This document shows, one piece after another, positions 26,211 through 34,520 of a DNA stretch of 34,520 nt. The notes beneath the pieces were generated by a model. It did not search any database, was not told where the DNA came from, and saw only the letters and a list, made by a program, of their open reading frames with translations. How positions within the stretch are numbered: the first letter of the stretch is position 1; the number at the start of each line of letters is the position of its first letter. The stretch lies in assembly GCA_944389785.1 (NCBI GenBank), contig CALXNP010000015.1, positions 1 to 34,520 on the forward strand, given 5' to 3'. The translations under genes and the position numbers were made by a program. Source of the DNA: an uncultured Anaerobiospirillum sp. (lineage in GTDB: Bacteria > Pseudomonadota > Gammaproteobacteria > Enterobacterales > Succinivibrionaceae).

Positions 26211-27475
26211 ACAAAACTTAAAGCTTTATCAAGATCTGCAATAATATCATTAAGATCTTCAAGACCTACACTTAAACGGACAAGACCTGCTGTAATATTA
26301 GCTTGTTGTAGCTGTTCATCAGATAATTGTCTGTGTGTAGAACTAGCTGGATGAAGTACGCAAGTTCTAATATCAGCTACATGTACCTGCAGTGAACAAA
26401 GCTTTAAATTATCAATAAATCTAATACCACCCTCACGACCACCTACTACTTCAAATGAAATAACACCACTGCCTTTAGCATTTAAATATTTTTTAGCAAG
26501 GTCATAGTATGGTGAATCCTCAAGAGCACAAAATCTAACTGCACTAACTTTGCTATGTTGCTTTAAAAATTTAGCAACCTTTAAAGCATTTTCACAATGA
26601 CGCTCCATACGTAAGCCTAAAGTCTCAAGACCTTGATTTAAATAAAAAGCAGCTTGTGCTGTCATGCATAGACCAATATCTCGCATAATTTGTACTCTTG
26701 CTTTGACAATAAAAGCCATATTAGCAAAAGCTTGGGTATAAATTAAACCGTGATATGAAGGATCTGGTGTATTAAACTCTTCAAAACGTGATGACTTTGC
26801 AAAGTCAAATTTACCACTATCTACAACTACACCACCAACTTGTACAGCATGTCCATCCATATATTTAGTAGTAGAATGCATTACAATATCAGCACCAAAA
26901 TCTATAGGACGACATAAAAATGGAGTAGCAAAAGTATTATCAACAACTAAAGGCACCTCAAAACTATGAGCTATAGTTGCAAATCTTTCAATATCTAATA
27001 CGTTCATGCCAGGATTGGCTATAGTTTCTGCAAATAAAGCTTTAGTATTTGGTCTAAAAGCAGCTTTTATTTCCTCAGTACTTGCATCTTGATTAACAAA
27101 GCTAACCTCAATCCCCATACGCTTTAATGTAACTGCAAATAAATTAAAGGTACCACCATAAATACTGCTTGAACTTACAATATGATCACCTGCTTTTGCT
27201 AAAGTTAAAATAATACTAAAAGCAGCAGCTTGTCCTGAAGAAGTGAACATAGCTGCAACACCACCTTCTAAAGCGGCAATTTTCTTCTCAACTGCGTCAA
27301 CTGTAGGATTTGCTAAACGTGAATAGAAAAAACCAGGTGCTTCTAAATCAAATAAAGCTTGTACATCTTTAGTCTTTTCATAAACAAAGGTTGTACTTTG
27401 TTGAATTGGTAATACTCTAGCTTCACCATTTTTAGGTGTATAACCTGCATGTAATGCTTGTGTGTATAAATTCAT
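26207..27475 (-). CDS. metY: O-acetylhomoserine sulfhydrylase (Cys/Met metabolism PLP enzyme)
   Basis: PLP enzyme of the Cys/Met-metabolism family, 422 residues. The Schiff-base lysine is K204 in HSTTKYMDGH, with YSRLANPT at 51-58, SSGQAAAF at 79-86 and VVDNTFATP at 177-185. Length, the N-terminal TQALHAGYTP and SIYGGTFNLF suit O-acetylhomoserine sulfhydrylase, which makes homocysteine directly from sulfide (or methionine from methanethiol); methionine gamma-lyase is a related alternative. AAGGA lies about 9 bases before the ATG but is buried in a hairpin described separately. Monocistronic, downstream of fliR on the same strand and convergent with the small exported protein gene. Confidence 0.88.
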   Translation of the reverse strand: MNLYTQALHAGYTPKNGEARVLPIQQSTTFVYEKTKDVQALFDLEAPGFFYSRLANPTVDAVEKKIAALEGGVAAMFTSSGQAAAFSIILTLAKAGDHIVSSSSIYGGTFNLFAVTLKRMGIEVSFVNQDASTEEIKAAFRPNTKALFAETIANPGMNVLDIERFATIAHSFEVPLVVDNTFATPFLCRPIDFGADIVMHSTTKYMDGHAVQVGGVVVDSGKFDFAKSSRFEEFNTPDPSYHGLIYTQAFANMAFIVKARVQIMRDIGLCMTAQAAFYLNQGLETLGLRMERHCENALKVAKFLKQHSKVSAVRFCALEDSPYYDLAKKYLNAKGSGVISFEVVGGREGGIRFIDNLKLCSLQVHVADIRTCVLHPASSTHRQLSDEQLQQANITAGLVRLSVGLEDLNDIIADLDKALSFV

Positions 27476-27480
27476 AACTA

Positions 27481-27520
27481 TTTTCCTTATGATGTATTTT
27501 AATGAATTATCATAGGAAAA
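27481..27520 (-). promoter_or_regulatory. Hairpin sequestering the metY Shine-Dalgarno sequence
   Basis: On the minus strand TTTTCCTATGAT (27520-27509) pairs with ATCATAAGGAAAA (27493-27481), 12 bp with one bulged A, around a 15-base loop. The 3' arm contains AAGGA, the metY ribosome site; ATG follows five bases after the stem. The fold would block initiation unless opened. Confidence 0.6.
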
Positions 27521-27624
27521 CTAACTTATAATTAAAAGAGAGATATTTATAAAAATAACAAAAGCTTAAAAATACAACATAAATGTATGTTTTTTGTGCA
27601 AAACCAATATCTAGTACACTATCC

Positions 27625-28422
27625 TTAGTAAGGACCTGTACAATCAGTACCTATTAAATTACAAGTACTTTCTATAATTAAATTAAGCACAATATTAAAG
27701 TTACCCATAAAGGAATTTAAACTGCTTACTAAAACGAATAAACCTACCACCATTGATACAGCAAAACCCATAGAAAACACATTAAGCTGAGGAGCAGCAC
27801 GAGTCATAATACCGAAAGTAAAGTTTACAACTAACATAACACAAATAGCACTAATAGCCATAGACAAAGCACATAAAAACATATTAGCACCAAAAAAGAT
27901 TAGAGCGTTTATATGTATTGCATCAAAACCACTCCAAGATACTGGTAAAAATTCAAAACTCATCACCAGCATATTGATAAAGACTAAATGCCCATCAACA
28001 GCTAAAAAGACTAAAGATGACAAAATAGTAAAGAACTGACCTACTACAGGAGCATTAGTACCAGATACGGGATCAACTAAAGACGCAAAACCCAAACCAG
28101 TTTGCATAGCTACCACCTGACCTGCAATTACAAAAGTTTGAGCTAAATATTGCGTCATTATACCAATAGCTACACCTATAATAACTTCATTTATAGTAGT
28201 TAATATTCCAGAACCTGAAAAAGGTGCTAAATTTTGCGTAGAAACAGCAGGGATTGATGGAAGTATACATACTGTCAAAGTTAGAGCCATCAAAGCCCTT
28301 GCCATAGGAGGTACTGAATTACCACCAGTAATAAACATAGCCATCAGGCAACCACCCACACGACACAATGGCCACATGATAGAAGCTACAGCATCTAAAG
28401 GTATTACTTCCAAAAAATTCAT
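27625..28422 (-). CDS. fliR: Flagellar export apparatus membrane protein FliR
   Basis: Component of the FliPQR export gate of the flagellar type III secretion system in the inner membrane. 265 residues, six or so hydrophobic segments; MWPLCRVGGCLMAMF near the N-terminus and QLNVFSMGFAVSMVVGL near 210 are typical. Its ATG follows the fliQ stop with no gap. Last gene of fliLMNOPQR; flhB, which often follows, is absent and metY is next, with no strong terminator between. Confidence 0.95.
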   Translation of the reverse strand: MNFLEVIPLDAVASIMWPLCRVGGCLMAMFITGGNSVPPMARALMALTLTVCILPSIPAVSTQNLAPFSGSGILTTINEVIIGVAIGIMTQYLAQTFVIAGQVVAMQTGLGFASLVDPVSGTNAPVVGQFFTILSSLVFLAVDGHLVFINMLVMSFEFLPVSWSGFDAIHINALIFFGANMFLCALSMAISAICVMLVVNFTFGIMTRAAPQLNVFSMGFAVSMVVGLFVLVSSLNSFMGNFNIVLNLIIESTCNLIGTDCTGPY

Positions 28423-28692
28423 TTAAGATACCAATTGAGGAACTAACAACATCAGCTCATTAAAAAATGACATTAATTTTTCAAGTCCCCAATGTGCTCC
28501 AAAGATTAAAGCCAAAATAGTTACTATTAAACGTGGTAAAAAAGATAAAGTTTGCTCATTGATTGAAGTAGCAGCTTGAAAAATAGAAACTATAAGACCA
28601 ACAACTAATGAAGGTAAAATACCAGCTAAAACTAAAATAGCTACTAACCATAAAGCAGACTGCACTATATCAACAAAAATCTCTGGCTCCAT
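28423..28692 (-). CDS. fliQ: Flagellar export apparatus protein FliQ
   Basis: Small 89-residue protein with two membrane helices, assembling in several copies around the FliP ring of the export gate. The segment GLIVSIFQAATSINEQTLSF is characteristic of the FliQ family. AAGGAG lies before the ATG; 15 bases separate it from fliP and none from fliR. Confidence 0.95.
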   Translation of the reverse strand: MEPEIFVDIVQSALWLVAILVLAGILPSLVVGLIVSIFQAATSINEQTLSFLPRLIVTILALIFGAHWGLEKLMSFFNELMLLVPQLVS

Positions 28693-28707
28693 AGCAATAC
28701 TCCTTAA

Positions 28708-29532
28708 TTAATTGGGCACGGATAATCCATAACTAGTTAAAATAGTGCCAATAATTAAAGTCCAACCATCTACTAGTACAAAGAGCATAAGTTTAAATGG
28801 TAAAGATACAATCATAGGTGATAACATCATCATACCCATAGCCATAAGAATAGATGCCACAACAAGATCTATAATTAAAAAAGGTAAGAAAATCATAAAA
28901 CCAATCTGAAAAGCTGTTTTAAGCTCACTTACCATAAAAGCAGGTATTAAAACTCTAAGTGGGGTATTCTCAGGACTATCTACAGTAATGCCAGCAAACT
29001 CAACAAAAGCATTTAAATCAGTAAGACGAGTTTGATCTAACATAAACTTTTTTAATGGCTCTTGGCCTAGTACAAAAGCTTCACGGGCTTGAATTTGATC
29101 ATTTAAATAAGGCTCAATAGCCTTATAGTAAATATCATCAAAAACAGGGGTCATAATAAATAAAGTTAAAAATGCAGCTAAACCTATTAATATTTGATTT
29201 GACGGACTAGTTTGCAAACCCAAAGCTTGACGTAAAATAGCTAATATGATGATAATACGCGTAAAAGATGTCATCATAATCATCATTGAGGGTAATAATG
29301 ACAATAAAGTCATTAATAACACTACTTGTAAAGATAAAGAATAATCTTGCGTACCATCTGGATTTGTTTTAACTGTAAAAGCTGTCATATCAAGATCAGC
29401 TGCATAAGTAGCACTTGCATATAAGGCAAAAGCTAAAGCTAGTCCTGCGATAATAAAGCTTTTGTATAGGCTTTCTTTACATGCATAAAGTCTAGCATAT
29501 AAACTTGAAATACTAGTGTTTGTTTTGTACAT
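28708..29532 (-). CDS. fliP: Flagellar export apparatus protein FliP
   Basis: Core of the export gate (five copies in known structures). After an N-terminal signal sequence (ending about ATYA-AD) come the family motifs: [45 protein letters not shown], and [23 protein letters not shown]. Three ATG codons occur in a row (29538, 29535, 29532) and TAAGG is only one base before the first; spacing favours the third, giving 274 residues. The start lies within fliO, so the genes overlap by 20 bases or so. Confidence 0.94.
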   Translation of the reverse strand: MYKTNTSISSLYARLYACKESLYKSFIIAGLALAFALYASATYAADLDMTAFTVKTNPDGTQDYSLSLQVVLLMTLLSLLPSMMIMMTSFTRIIIILAILRQALGLQTSPSNQILIGLAAFLTLFIMTPVFDDIYYKAIEPYLNDQIQAREAFVLGQEPLKKFMLDQTRLTDLNAFVEFAGITVDSPENTPLRVLIPAFMVSELKTAFQIGFMIFLPFLIIDLVVASILMAMGMMMLSPMIVSLPFKLMLFVLVDGWTLIIGTILTSYGLSVPN

Positions 29533-29917
29533 CATCATGCCTTACATCTTGAGTACAAGCTTGCTGTAACTGCTCTTTAAAACTACTATCTAATCTACAA
29601 ATTAAATTAATATTATGTGCAGTTACCCCTAACAATAAATCCTGACCATGAACATGTACATGAACTATACGTTCTTTTGGTCCTAAAGCTAATTGATCTT
29701 TTATAGTAATATTTTTATTAACATATCTAATTAGTTTAGTCTTTTTTAAGATATAAGCAATAACAAAAATAAAAGCTATAATTACAATGCTAGAGCCTAG
29801 CCATTGTGCAAAATCAGCAGCATTTAAAATAGAACGGCTAGCAGGCTCATTGCCCTCTGCAGCAGCTGCTACAGAGGTAAAACCCACTAGCAATAAAGAT
29901 AATAAGCTTTTATACAT
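29513..29917 (-). CDS. fliO: Flagellar biosynthesis protein FliO
   Basis: 134-residue single-pass membrane protein that helps FliP assemble. A signal-like N-terminus (1-18) is followed by a transmembrane helix at about 38-58, then a small cytoplasmic domain with [23 protein letters not shown], the conserved FliO core. The ATG overlaps the fliN stop by one base (TAATG). Confidence 0.92.
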   Translation of the reverse strand: MYKSLLSLLLVGFTSVAAAAEGNEPASRSILNAADFAQWLGSSIVIIAFIFVIAYILKKTKLIRYVNKNITIKDQLALGPKERIVHVHVHGQDLLLGVTAHNINLICRLDSSFKEQLQQACTQDVRHDDVQNKH

Positions 29918-30330
29918 TAACGTAATTTCTTAATTCTCTCAACTTGAGAGATAACATCAGTTAAACGTATACCAAATTTATCATTAACTACAACAACTTC
30001 ACCATGAGCAATTAAAGTGCCATTAACTAAAACATCTAATGGCTCACCAGCTAAACGCTCAAGTTCAATTACAGAACCTTGGTTTAATTGTAGTAAATTA
30101 CGAATAGAAATCTTAGCATGTCCCACTTCCATAGTTATAGTTACAGGAATATCTAAGATAGCATCTAATTTCTTGCGCTCTTCTCTTGATAAAGGAGCTT
30201 TAGATCCTGAAACAGAATCAGCAAATTGCTCAATATCTGCAGGAGAGGCACTTGAAAAATCAGCTACGCTATTCTCAGGAGCATCTACTAATTCACTCCA
30301 ATCAGCTTGATTTTCCTTTTCGTCTGACAT
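29917..30330 (-). CDS. fliN: Flagellar motor switch protein FliN
   Basis: Part of the C-ring that sets rotation direction. The variable acidic N-terminal half (1-60) precedes the SpoA-type C-terminal domain with LDIPVTITMEVGHAKISIRNLLQLNQG and DKFGIRLTDVISQVERI. 137 residues, as in E. coli. 11 bases after fliM; one-base overlap with fliO. Confidence 0.96.
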   Translation of the reverse strand: MSDEKENQADWSELVDAPENSVADFSSASPADIEQFADSVSGSKAPLSREERKKLDAILDIPVTITMEVGHAKISIRNLLQLNQGSVIELERLAGEPLDVLVNGTLIAHGEVVVVNDKFGIRLTDVISQVERIKKLR

Positions 30331-30341
30331 TTTAATCTCCT

Positions 30342-31391
30342 TTAATCATCATCAAACTCTTCCATATCCTCATCATCATCAAATGAAACTCCAGCACCTT
30401 TCAAGAAGGAAACATCTGACTTCATTGATGGAGGACGTTTTAACATTTCAGTAATCTTTATAGCCATACGTTCTTTAGTACGGCCAAGTTTAGCATGATA
30501 AGATGGTAAATCCTCAATACAAACTAAAAGATCATCTGGCATATCAATACCAATGACATCACCCTCTTTTAGATTCATAACCTGTTCAAGGCTTAAAACA
30601 GTATCAAGTAGCTTTACACTCATGTCAACATTGACATCCATTACTTCTTCACGTAAAGCTTTATTCCATCTTACATCAGTGTCACCCTTATCACTTTGTA
30701 CACCAGCATCTAAAAGCTCACGTATAGGCTCAATCATGGAGTAAGGGAACGCAATGTGCATGTCACCGCCACCACCATCTAAATCAATGTGGAAAGTATT
30801 AACAACTAATACTTCACTTGGTGATACGATGTTAGCCATAGCAGGATTTACTTCACTGTCTAAGAACTCAAACTCCACATCCATAACTGGAGACCAAGCT
30901 TCTTTGTAATCTTCAAAAACCATTTTTAATAATTTTTGAATAATACGTCTTTCAGTAGGAGTAAATTCACGACCTTCAATTTTAGCTCTAAAGCGACCCT
31001 CACCACCAAAGAAATTTTCTACTAGAATGAAAACTAACTTAGCTTCAAGTGTAATTAGAGCTGTACCTTTTAAAGGTCTAAAACGCACCATATTTAATGA
31101 AGTTGGCACATACAATGTTTGTACATATTCGCCAAACTTAATCATTTTTACACCAGTCCAAGTTACCTCAGCGGTATGGCGCATCATATTAAATAAGCTA
31201 ATACGCATGTGACGAGCAAAACGCTCATCAACAAGCTCCAAGGTTGGCATACGACCACGAACAATACGCTCTTGAGAGCCAAAGTCAAAAGCCTTAATGC
31301 CATCTGCTTCTTCTTTTACTTTCTCAGGTTCGATATCATCAGCTCCATGTAAAAGAGCATCAATCTCATCCTGTGTTAAAAACTCTGTCAC
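30342..31391 (-). CDS. fliM: Flagellar motor switch protein FliM
   Basis: C-ring protein that receives CheY-P. The N-terminal CheY-binding motif FLTQDEIDALLHG is at 4-16, the middle CheC-like domain includes GEYVQTLYVPTSLNMVRFRPL, and the C-terminal SpoA domain binds FliN. A run of acidic residues ends the protein. 349 residues, close to 334 in E. coli. Nine bases after fliL. Confidence 0.96.
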   Translation of the reverse strand: MTEFLTQDEIDALLHGADDIEPEKVKEEADGIKAFDFGSQERIVRGRMPTLELVDERFARHMRISLFNMMRHTAEVTWTGVKMIKFGEYVQTLYVPTSLNMVRFRPLKGTALITLEAKLVFILVENFFGGEGRFRAKIEGREFTPTERRIIQKLLKMVFEDYKEAWSPVMDVEFEFLDSEVNPAMANIVSPSEVLVVNTFHIDLDGGGGDMHIAFPYSMIEPIRELLDAGVQSDKGDTDVRWNKALREEVMDVNVDMSVKLLDTVLSLEQVMNLKEGDVIGIDMPDDLLVCIEDLPSYHAKLGRTKERMAIKITEMLKRPPSMKSDVSFLKGAGVSFDDDEDMEEFDDD

Positions 31392-31400
31392 CTAGAATAC

Positions 31401-31937
31401 CTACTGCATTACAAAGTTGGTGAATAAAACCTGATCAACTACTGGCTTGCTAACAATACCAATTAAACGAGCTCTAATAGTTTCAAGCAATAAATGTTTT
31501 AATCTTTCTCTGCCACTTTGAGCCATTAAAGATGTATATGACTGTTTAGACAATACATTAGAAATCTCAGATGCAATCAACTGCTTATGCTTAGTAGCCA
31601 ACTCTTCATTTTCAGGACCAAGTACCACTAAAGCAACCTCTATTTGTACTAATCTTTGTCTCTTACTTGTTTCTTGTAAATTAAAAGTAAAGGCAGATTC
31701 TAAATAAACCACTCTCTCTTCTGAGGCTAGTTTCATTTGAGCTTCACGAGCTTTTGCCTCTTTATCAATTTCCTCTTGTGTAGGAATTATAGGAGCAAAT
31801 GGACCCGATTTAGTAAAATAAGCAAAGCCTGCATAGCCACCAGCGCCTAGAATTAATACTAAAAGCACAATAGCTAAAATTATAAACAGCTTCTTCTTAC
31901 TTTTTGGCTCTTTAGCAGCCTTTTTATCTTTAGCCAT
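31401..31937 (-). CDS. fliL: Flagellar basal-body-associated protein FliL
   Basis: 178-residue single-pass inner-membrane protein that rings the stator units. Lysine-rich cytoplasmic N-terminus, membrane helix at about 16-38, then a periplasmic domain with VVYLESAFTFNL and the final VDQVLFTNFVMQ typical of FliL. AAGGA lies 7 bases before the ATG. First gene of fliLMNOPQR. Confidence 0.95.
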   Translation of the reverse strand: MAKDKKAAKEPKSKKKLFIILAIVLLVLILGAGGYAGFAYFTKSGPFAPIIPTQEEIDKEAKAREAQMKLASEERVVYLESAFTFNLQETSKRQRLVQIEVALVVLGPENEELATKHKQLIASEISNVLSKQSYTSLMAQSGRERLKHLLLETIRARLIGIVSKPVVDQVLFTNFVMQ

Positions 31938-32255
31938 ACAACAATCCTTAATATTTACCTAGTTAAATTTTATCTAACTAAAGTTAGTGTGAACTACTCT
32001 TACCAAATTTTAATACGAATAATACTACCCGTACAGGCTGGTCCACACAGCCAACATAAAAGGCTTCTTACAAAAATATATTTAACTTCTTGTAAGATTT
32101 TTGTATATTATATCAATAGCTTAAATTTTTAACTTTACATATTTTCAAGTAAAAAAGCTATTTTTTTAAATACACTTAAAACCTATTACAAACTGTTTAA
32201 CTCTAAATACATTAATTGTTATTTAATATCAAAAAAATGACATCAATCTAAAAAC

Positions 32256-32272
32256 AGCAAGTTATATGCCAA
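32256..32272 (-). promoter_or_regulatory. Sigma-54 promoter upstream of fliL
   Basis: TTGGCATATAACTTGCT on the minus strand: GG and GC exactly 10 bases apart, with TTGGCA and TTGCT both matching the -24/-12 consensus perfectly. Predicted start near 32244, about 307 bases before fliL. It is the best of the three sigma-54 sites in the window. Confidence 0.8.
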
Positions 32273-32628
32273 CATAAACTACTAATATGATATGCATTGA
32301 TTTTAACTATATTAATAAGCTAAAGCAAGTTGATTTAGTTTACATACAACACAACATTTACTCTTTTTAAAGATAGCTATAAAAATATTTAATTTTGTTT
32401 TCTTAGCATAGTTTTATCTATGCTTAAAATCAAAAGTCACAGATGAATTTGTCAAAAAATGTCTAATAACATGCCACTTGCTTAAAATTTGTTTAATATC
32501 AATAAAAACTCTAGATATTGCTGTAATAAATTTTTTATTGAACTATTTTATATGAGGACATACATATCTTACTCATTACTAAGAGCAGAAATTAATTATA
32601 AAAAATCTAAAAATTGTACTTAAATGTT

Positions 32629-32661
32629 AAAAAGGGAGTAACTAACAAGTCACTCCCTTAA
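32629..32661 (-). terminator. Intrinsic terminator after fliK
   Basis: On the minus strand AAGGGAGTGAC, loop TTGTTA, GTTACTCCCTT, then TTT: 11-bp stem with one G-T pair and a five-T tail. It separates fliK transcription from the fliL operon. Confidence 0.88.
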
Positions 32662-32686
32662 TATATAGAGATTAAAGTATTAAGCT

Positions 32687-34237
32687 TTAAGCAAAGTAAG
32701 AAACACTATTATCATCTAGATTAATATAATTATGTGTAGCAGTATTTGCTTGTGCTAATTCTTCTTCTGTTTCATTTAAATCAGCAAAAAGAACTTGCTT
32801 ATCACTAAATGGCTTTTGCTCTTGATTTTGTCCAGAGTTTTGATCAAAATTAAAACCACCATTAGCATCAAAAGAACTATCTAAAGCATAAATATTATTA
32901 TCTAGCACAATATTATTAGCTTGCAAAATTTCACGTAAACGTGGTGCAGATTGCTCAAGTAAATCCTTAGTTATAGGACTTGCTGCGGCAATAGCTACGG
33001 ATACAGCCTCATTGTTATCATTTAGATTAAAAGCTATCTTCATCTTACCTAAATTATTAGGATCAAGATCAAGCTCCATAACCTTTAAATTCTTACTAGC
33101 CATCTGCATAACTTTATGTGCAATCTCTTGAGCATTAGTTTGAGCATCTTGGCTTAATAATAAGCTATTGGTATTGGTACTAGCTTTAGCAGTGGCAAAA
33201 CTATTTAAGTTAGTAAAAGTATTATTACTTAAAATTGAACTATTGGCACTGCTAACAAAAATATCTTGTTGATTACCAAATAATGATGATTTAGCTGTTG
33301 TGCTGACAAGAGCTTGCTCTACATTATAGTTCATATCAAGATCATAACTATTACCAAACTTTGAATTTTTAACTACATTCTGCAAACTAGCTAAAGCTGC
33401 ATTCATAGCATTGTCTACAAAACTATTGAGCTTATTAGTTAAATTAACTTGCTCCATAGTTGGCTTTTGTGAATTTTCATTAAGCTTATTTAAGTAATCT
33501 TCTTTTAACTTAGTAATATAGCTGTTTTGCTCATCAGCAACATTTTCCATGCCATTTAATAAACTATCTGCAGTCTTACTACTAGCATCATCTGTCTTAA
33601 CATTTTCTAAAGTTTTATATGACACTGTTTTGATATTTAAATCATTTGCCATATCATCTAAAGACAATTGCTGTGTATCTTGATTTAGTAAATTATTTAA
33701 TTGTGATGCATCAAAATCAATATCAGTATTTGAATTTAAATTAGCAAAAATATTTGTATCTTGCTTTGTTGCTTGAGCATTTAAAAACTTAATACCATTA
33801 CTCTTAGTCTTGATCACATCATAACTTTGTTCAGCAGTAAGATCTTGTGTATTTATTCCATTTTCATTAATTTGCCTTGACTCATAGCTTACTGGCAATA
33901 ACTCATTATCTGATAGCAATAGCTCATTATTTTGAGTCAGTTGCTTATCTTCCTCATCTTCGTTAGTTAGATCTTCTACTTTATCTTTACCATTGCGATT
34001 ATCAGTCTTCTTATTAGTCCTAAAATCGCTATCAAATTTTGAAAAAGATTTTTGCTCATGACTTAATGCCTCTTTATCCTTATTAGGCTTAACATTATTG
34101 TTATCCTTATTAGACATAAGCATAGAGAAAATATCATCAAATTGATTTTTTAGGTTAAGATTTGAATTACCTTTTAGGTAATCATTAATGGCAATATTTG
34201 CATTATTACCATTATCTATTGTAATCCCACCTGCCAT
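32687..34237 (-). CDS. fliK: Flagellar hook-length control protein FliK
   Basis: Secreted ruler protein that sets hook length and switches export specificity. The first 370 or so residues are low-complexity and rich in Asn, Asp, Lys, Ser and Gln, as usual for the ruler part. The C-terminal Flg_hook domain (about 385-460) contains MELDLDPNNLGKMKIAF and SAPRLREILQANNI. The start is taken as the ATG at 34237 (516 residues): GAGG lies 6 bases upstream. The longer reading would begin with a TTG that overlaps that site. Own sigma-54 promoter and own terminator, unlike species where fliK is joined to fliL. Confidence 0.92.
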   Translation of the reverse strand: MAGGITIDNGNNANIAINDYLKGNSNLNLKNQFDDIFSMLMSNKDNNNVKPNKDKEALSHEQKSFSKFDSDFRTNKKTDNRNGKDKVEDLTNEDEEDKQLTQNNELLLSDNELLPVSYESRQINENGINTQDLTAEQSYDVIKTKSNGIKFLNAQATKQDTNIFANLNSNTDIDFDASQLNNLLNQDTQQLSLDDMANDLNIKTVSYKTLENVKTDDASSKTADSLLNGMENVADEQNSYITKLKEDYLNKLNENSQKPTMEQVNLTNKLNSFVDNAMNAALASLQNVVKNSKFGNSYDLDMNYNVEQALVSTTAKSSLFGNQQDIFVSSANSSILSNNTFTNLNSFATAKASTNTNSLLLSQDAQTNAQEIAHKVMQMASKNLKVMELDLDPNNLGKMKIAFNLNDNNEAVSVAIAAASPITKDLLEQSAPRLREILQANNIVLDNNIYALDSSFDANGGFNFDQNSGQNQEQKPFSDKQVLFADLNETEEELAQANTATHNYINLDDNSVSYFA

Positions 34238-34520
34238 AAAAAACCTCAAAAATACTTAAATCTCAATATGTTAACTTAGAATAATATGTACCTACCATAT
34301 TACAAATAACCTAAGTTTTACTTTAAAATGCAGATTTTATGCCAAAGCATATAAAGCTATAAAATCAATAAGTTAACTTTTAACAAATAGTTTTTAAGCC
34401 TTTTTATATTTATACATATGAAAAATTAAATTAAGTAAAAAATAATACGGCAAACCGATGAAGCGTGTTAGATCACACTTTTGATTTGCATGATACCTAT
34501 AAATTAGGGTAAGTTGACAG
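34238..34520. other. Upstream region of fliK
   Basis: Contains the sigma-54 promoter. Further upstream, GTGT-TAGATC-ACAC (34466-34479) is an imperfect dyad that could bind an activator, for example an enhancer-binding protein, but it matches no site I can name. No ORF seen. Confidence 0.4.
34329..34345 (-). promoter_or_regulatory. Sigma-54 promoter of fliK
   Basis: TTGGCATAAAATCTGCA on the minus strand: GG and GC 10 bases apart, TTGGCA perfect, CTGCA one base from consensus. Predicted start near 34317, about 80 bases before fliK. Confidence 0.7.

Larger units (their letters stand above)
31938..32686. other. Long gap between fliK and fliL, probable 5' leader of the fliL operon
   Basis: 749 bases with the fliK terminator at its right end and the sigma-54 promoter of fliL at 32256-32272. 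Downstream of that promoter about 300 bases precede fliL and hold no ORF with a ribosome site. They contain a TATAAT (32112-32107, minus), a CTTACAA/TTGTAAG inverted repeat at about 32067-32096, and a GGCTG/CAGCC hairpin at about 32036-32052 that is GC-rich for this genome. Confidence 0.5.

Noticed and set aside
32100-32137. FliA-type (sigma-28) promoter before fliL, TAAAGTTA with a GATA element
   Set aside because: Spacing is one base long and the GCC of the -10 is missing; could equally be the flank of a plain TATAAT.
32287-32370. 27-codon plus-strand ORF in the fliK-fliL gap
   Set aside because: No Shine-Dalgarno sequence, no promoter in that direction and unremarkable composition; the nearby sigma-54 site points the other way.
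32427-32455. TTGACA on the minus strand as a sigma-70 promoter for the fliL operon
   Set aside because: The -10 hexamer at the right spacing (TGATTT) matches only its two end bases; the sigma-54 site is far better.
34466-34479. CRP or FNR site upstream of fliK
   Set aside because: GTGT-N6-ACAC and TTGAT-N4-ATGAT are only half-matches to either consensus.

Overview
The window is chromosomal DNA, about 30% G+C by eye, from a motile, polar-flagellum-type Gammaproteobacterium. Evidence for this is the gammaproteobacterial forms of AlaA, LdhA (catalytic residues at E. coli numbering), LptF/LptG, MltG-Tmk-HolB and FliLMNOPQR, plus three good sigma-54 promoter matches in front of flagellar and chemotaxis genes. 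The low G+C, fermentative lactate dehydrogenase and FabV would suit a host-associated anaerobe such as Succinivibrionaceae, but that placement is inference. No mobile element, CRISPR array or phage gene was seen.

Layout. 1-3000 (+): a TSUP-family anion exporter, folD and a D-lactate dehydrogenase in one tight operon, with a perfect 8-bp palindrome over its promoter. 3027-4226 (-): fabV, convergent. 4497-10677 (+): dacB (PBP4), alaA, a NOL1/NOP2/Sun-type RNA m5C methyltransferase with a lysine-rich tail, and a ferric-reductase-like flavocytochrome, each apparently a separate unit. 10736-15040 (-): a methionine-uptake operon in the order leader, metN, metI, FAD amine/amino-acid oxidoreductase, metQ. 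15298-17052 (+): an sCache chemoreceptor. 17110-22236 (-): mltG-tmk-holB-lptF-lptG-tRNA-Thr. 22874-26210 (+): valS and a small exported protein of unknown function. 26207-27475 (-): metY-type O-acetylhomoserine sulfhydrylase. 27625-31937 (-): fliLMNOPQR. 32687-34237 (-): fliK in its own unit.

The most interesting element is the 5' leader of the methionine operon (about 14749-15040, minus strand). A strong sigma-70 promoter (TTGACT, 17 bp, TAATAT) precedes an unannotated leader ORF containing MMAMSMHMYMRM, 7 methionines in 12 residues. Just after the Met codons lies TGGCCTCT, which is exactly complementary to AGAGGCCA, the 5' arm of an intrinsic terminator ending in eight T. This has all the parts of a classical ribosome-mediated transcription attenuator, here tuned to methionine, for which I know of no well-described gammaproteobacterial case. 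The same leader also holds a compact three-way-junction fold and a second 11-bp hairpin that competes for the terminator's 3' arm. The operon carries an FAD oxidoreductase between permease and binding-protein genes, which suggests uptake coupled to oxidation of methionine, possibly D-methionine. The second methionine gene, metY, also has an RNA feature: a 12-bp hairpin that buries its Shine-Dalgarno sequence.

How the genes work together: LdhA, AlaA and FabV belong to central and fatty-acid metabolism; DacB, MltG and LptFG to envelope construction; the Fli proteins and chemoreceptor to sigma-54-controlled motility; MetNIQ, MetY and FolD (one-carbon units) all bear on methionine supply.
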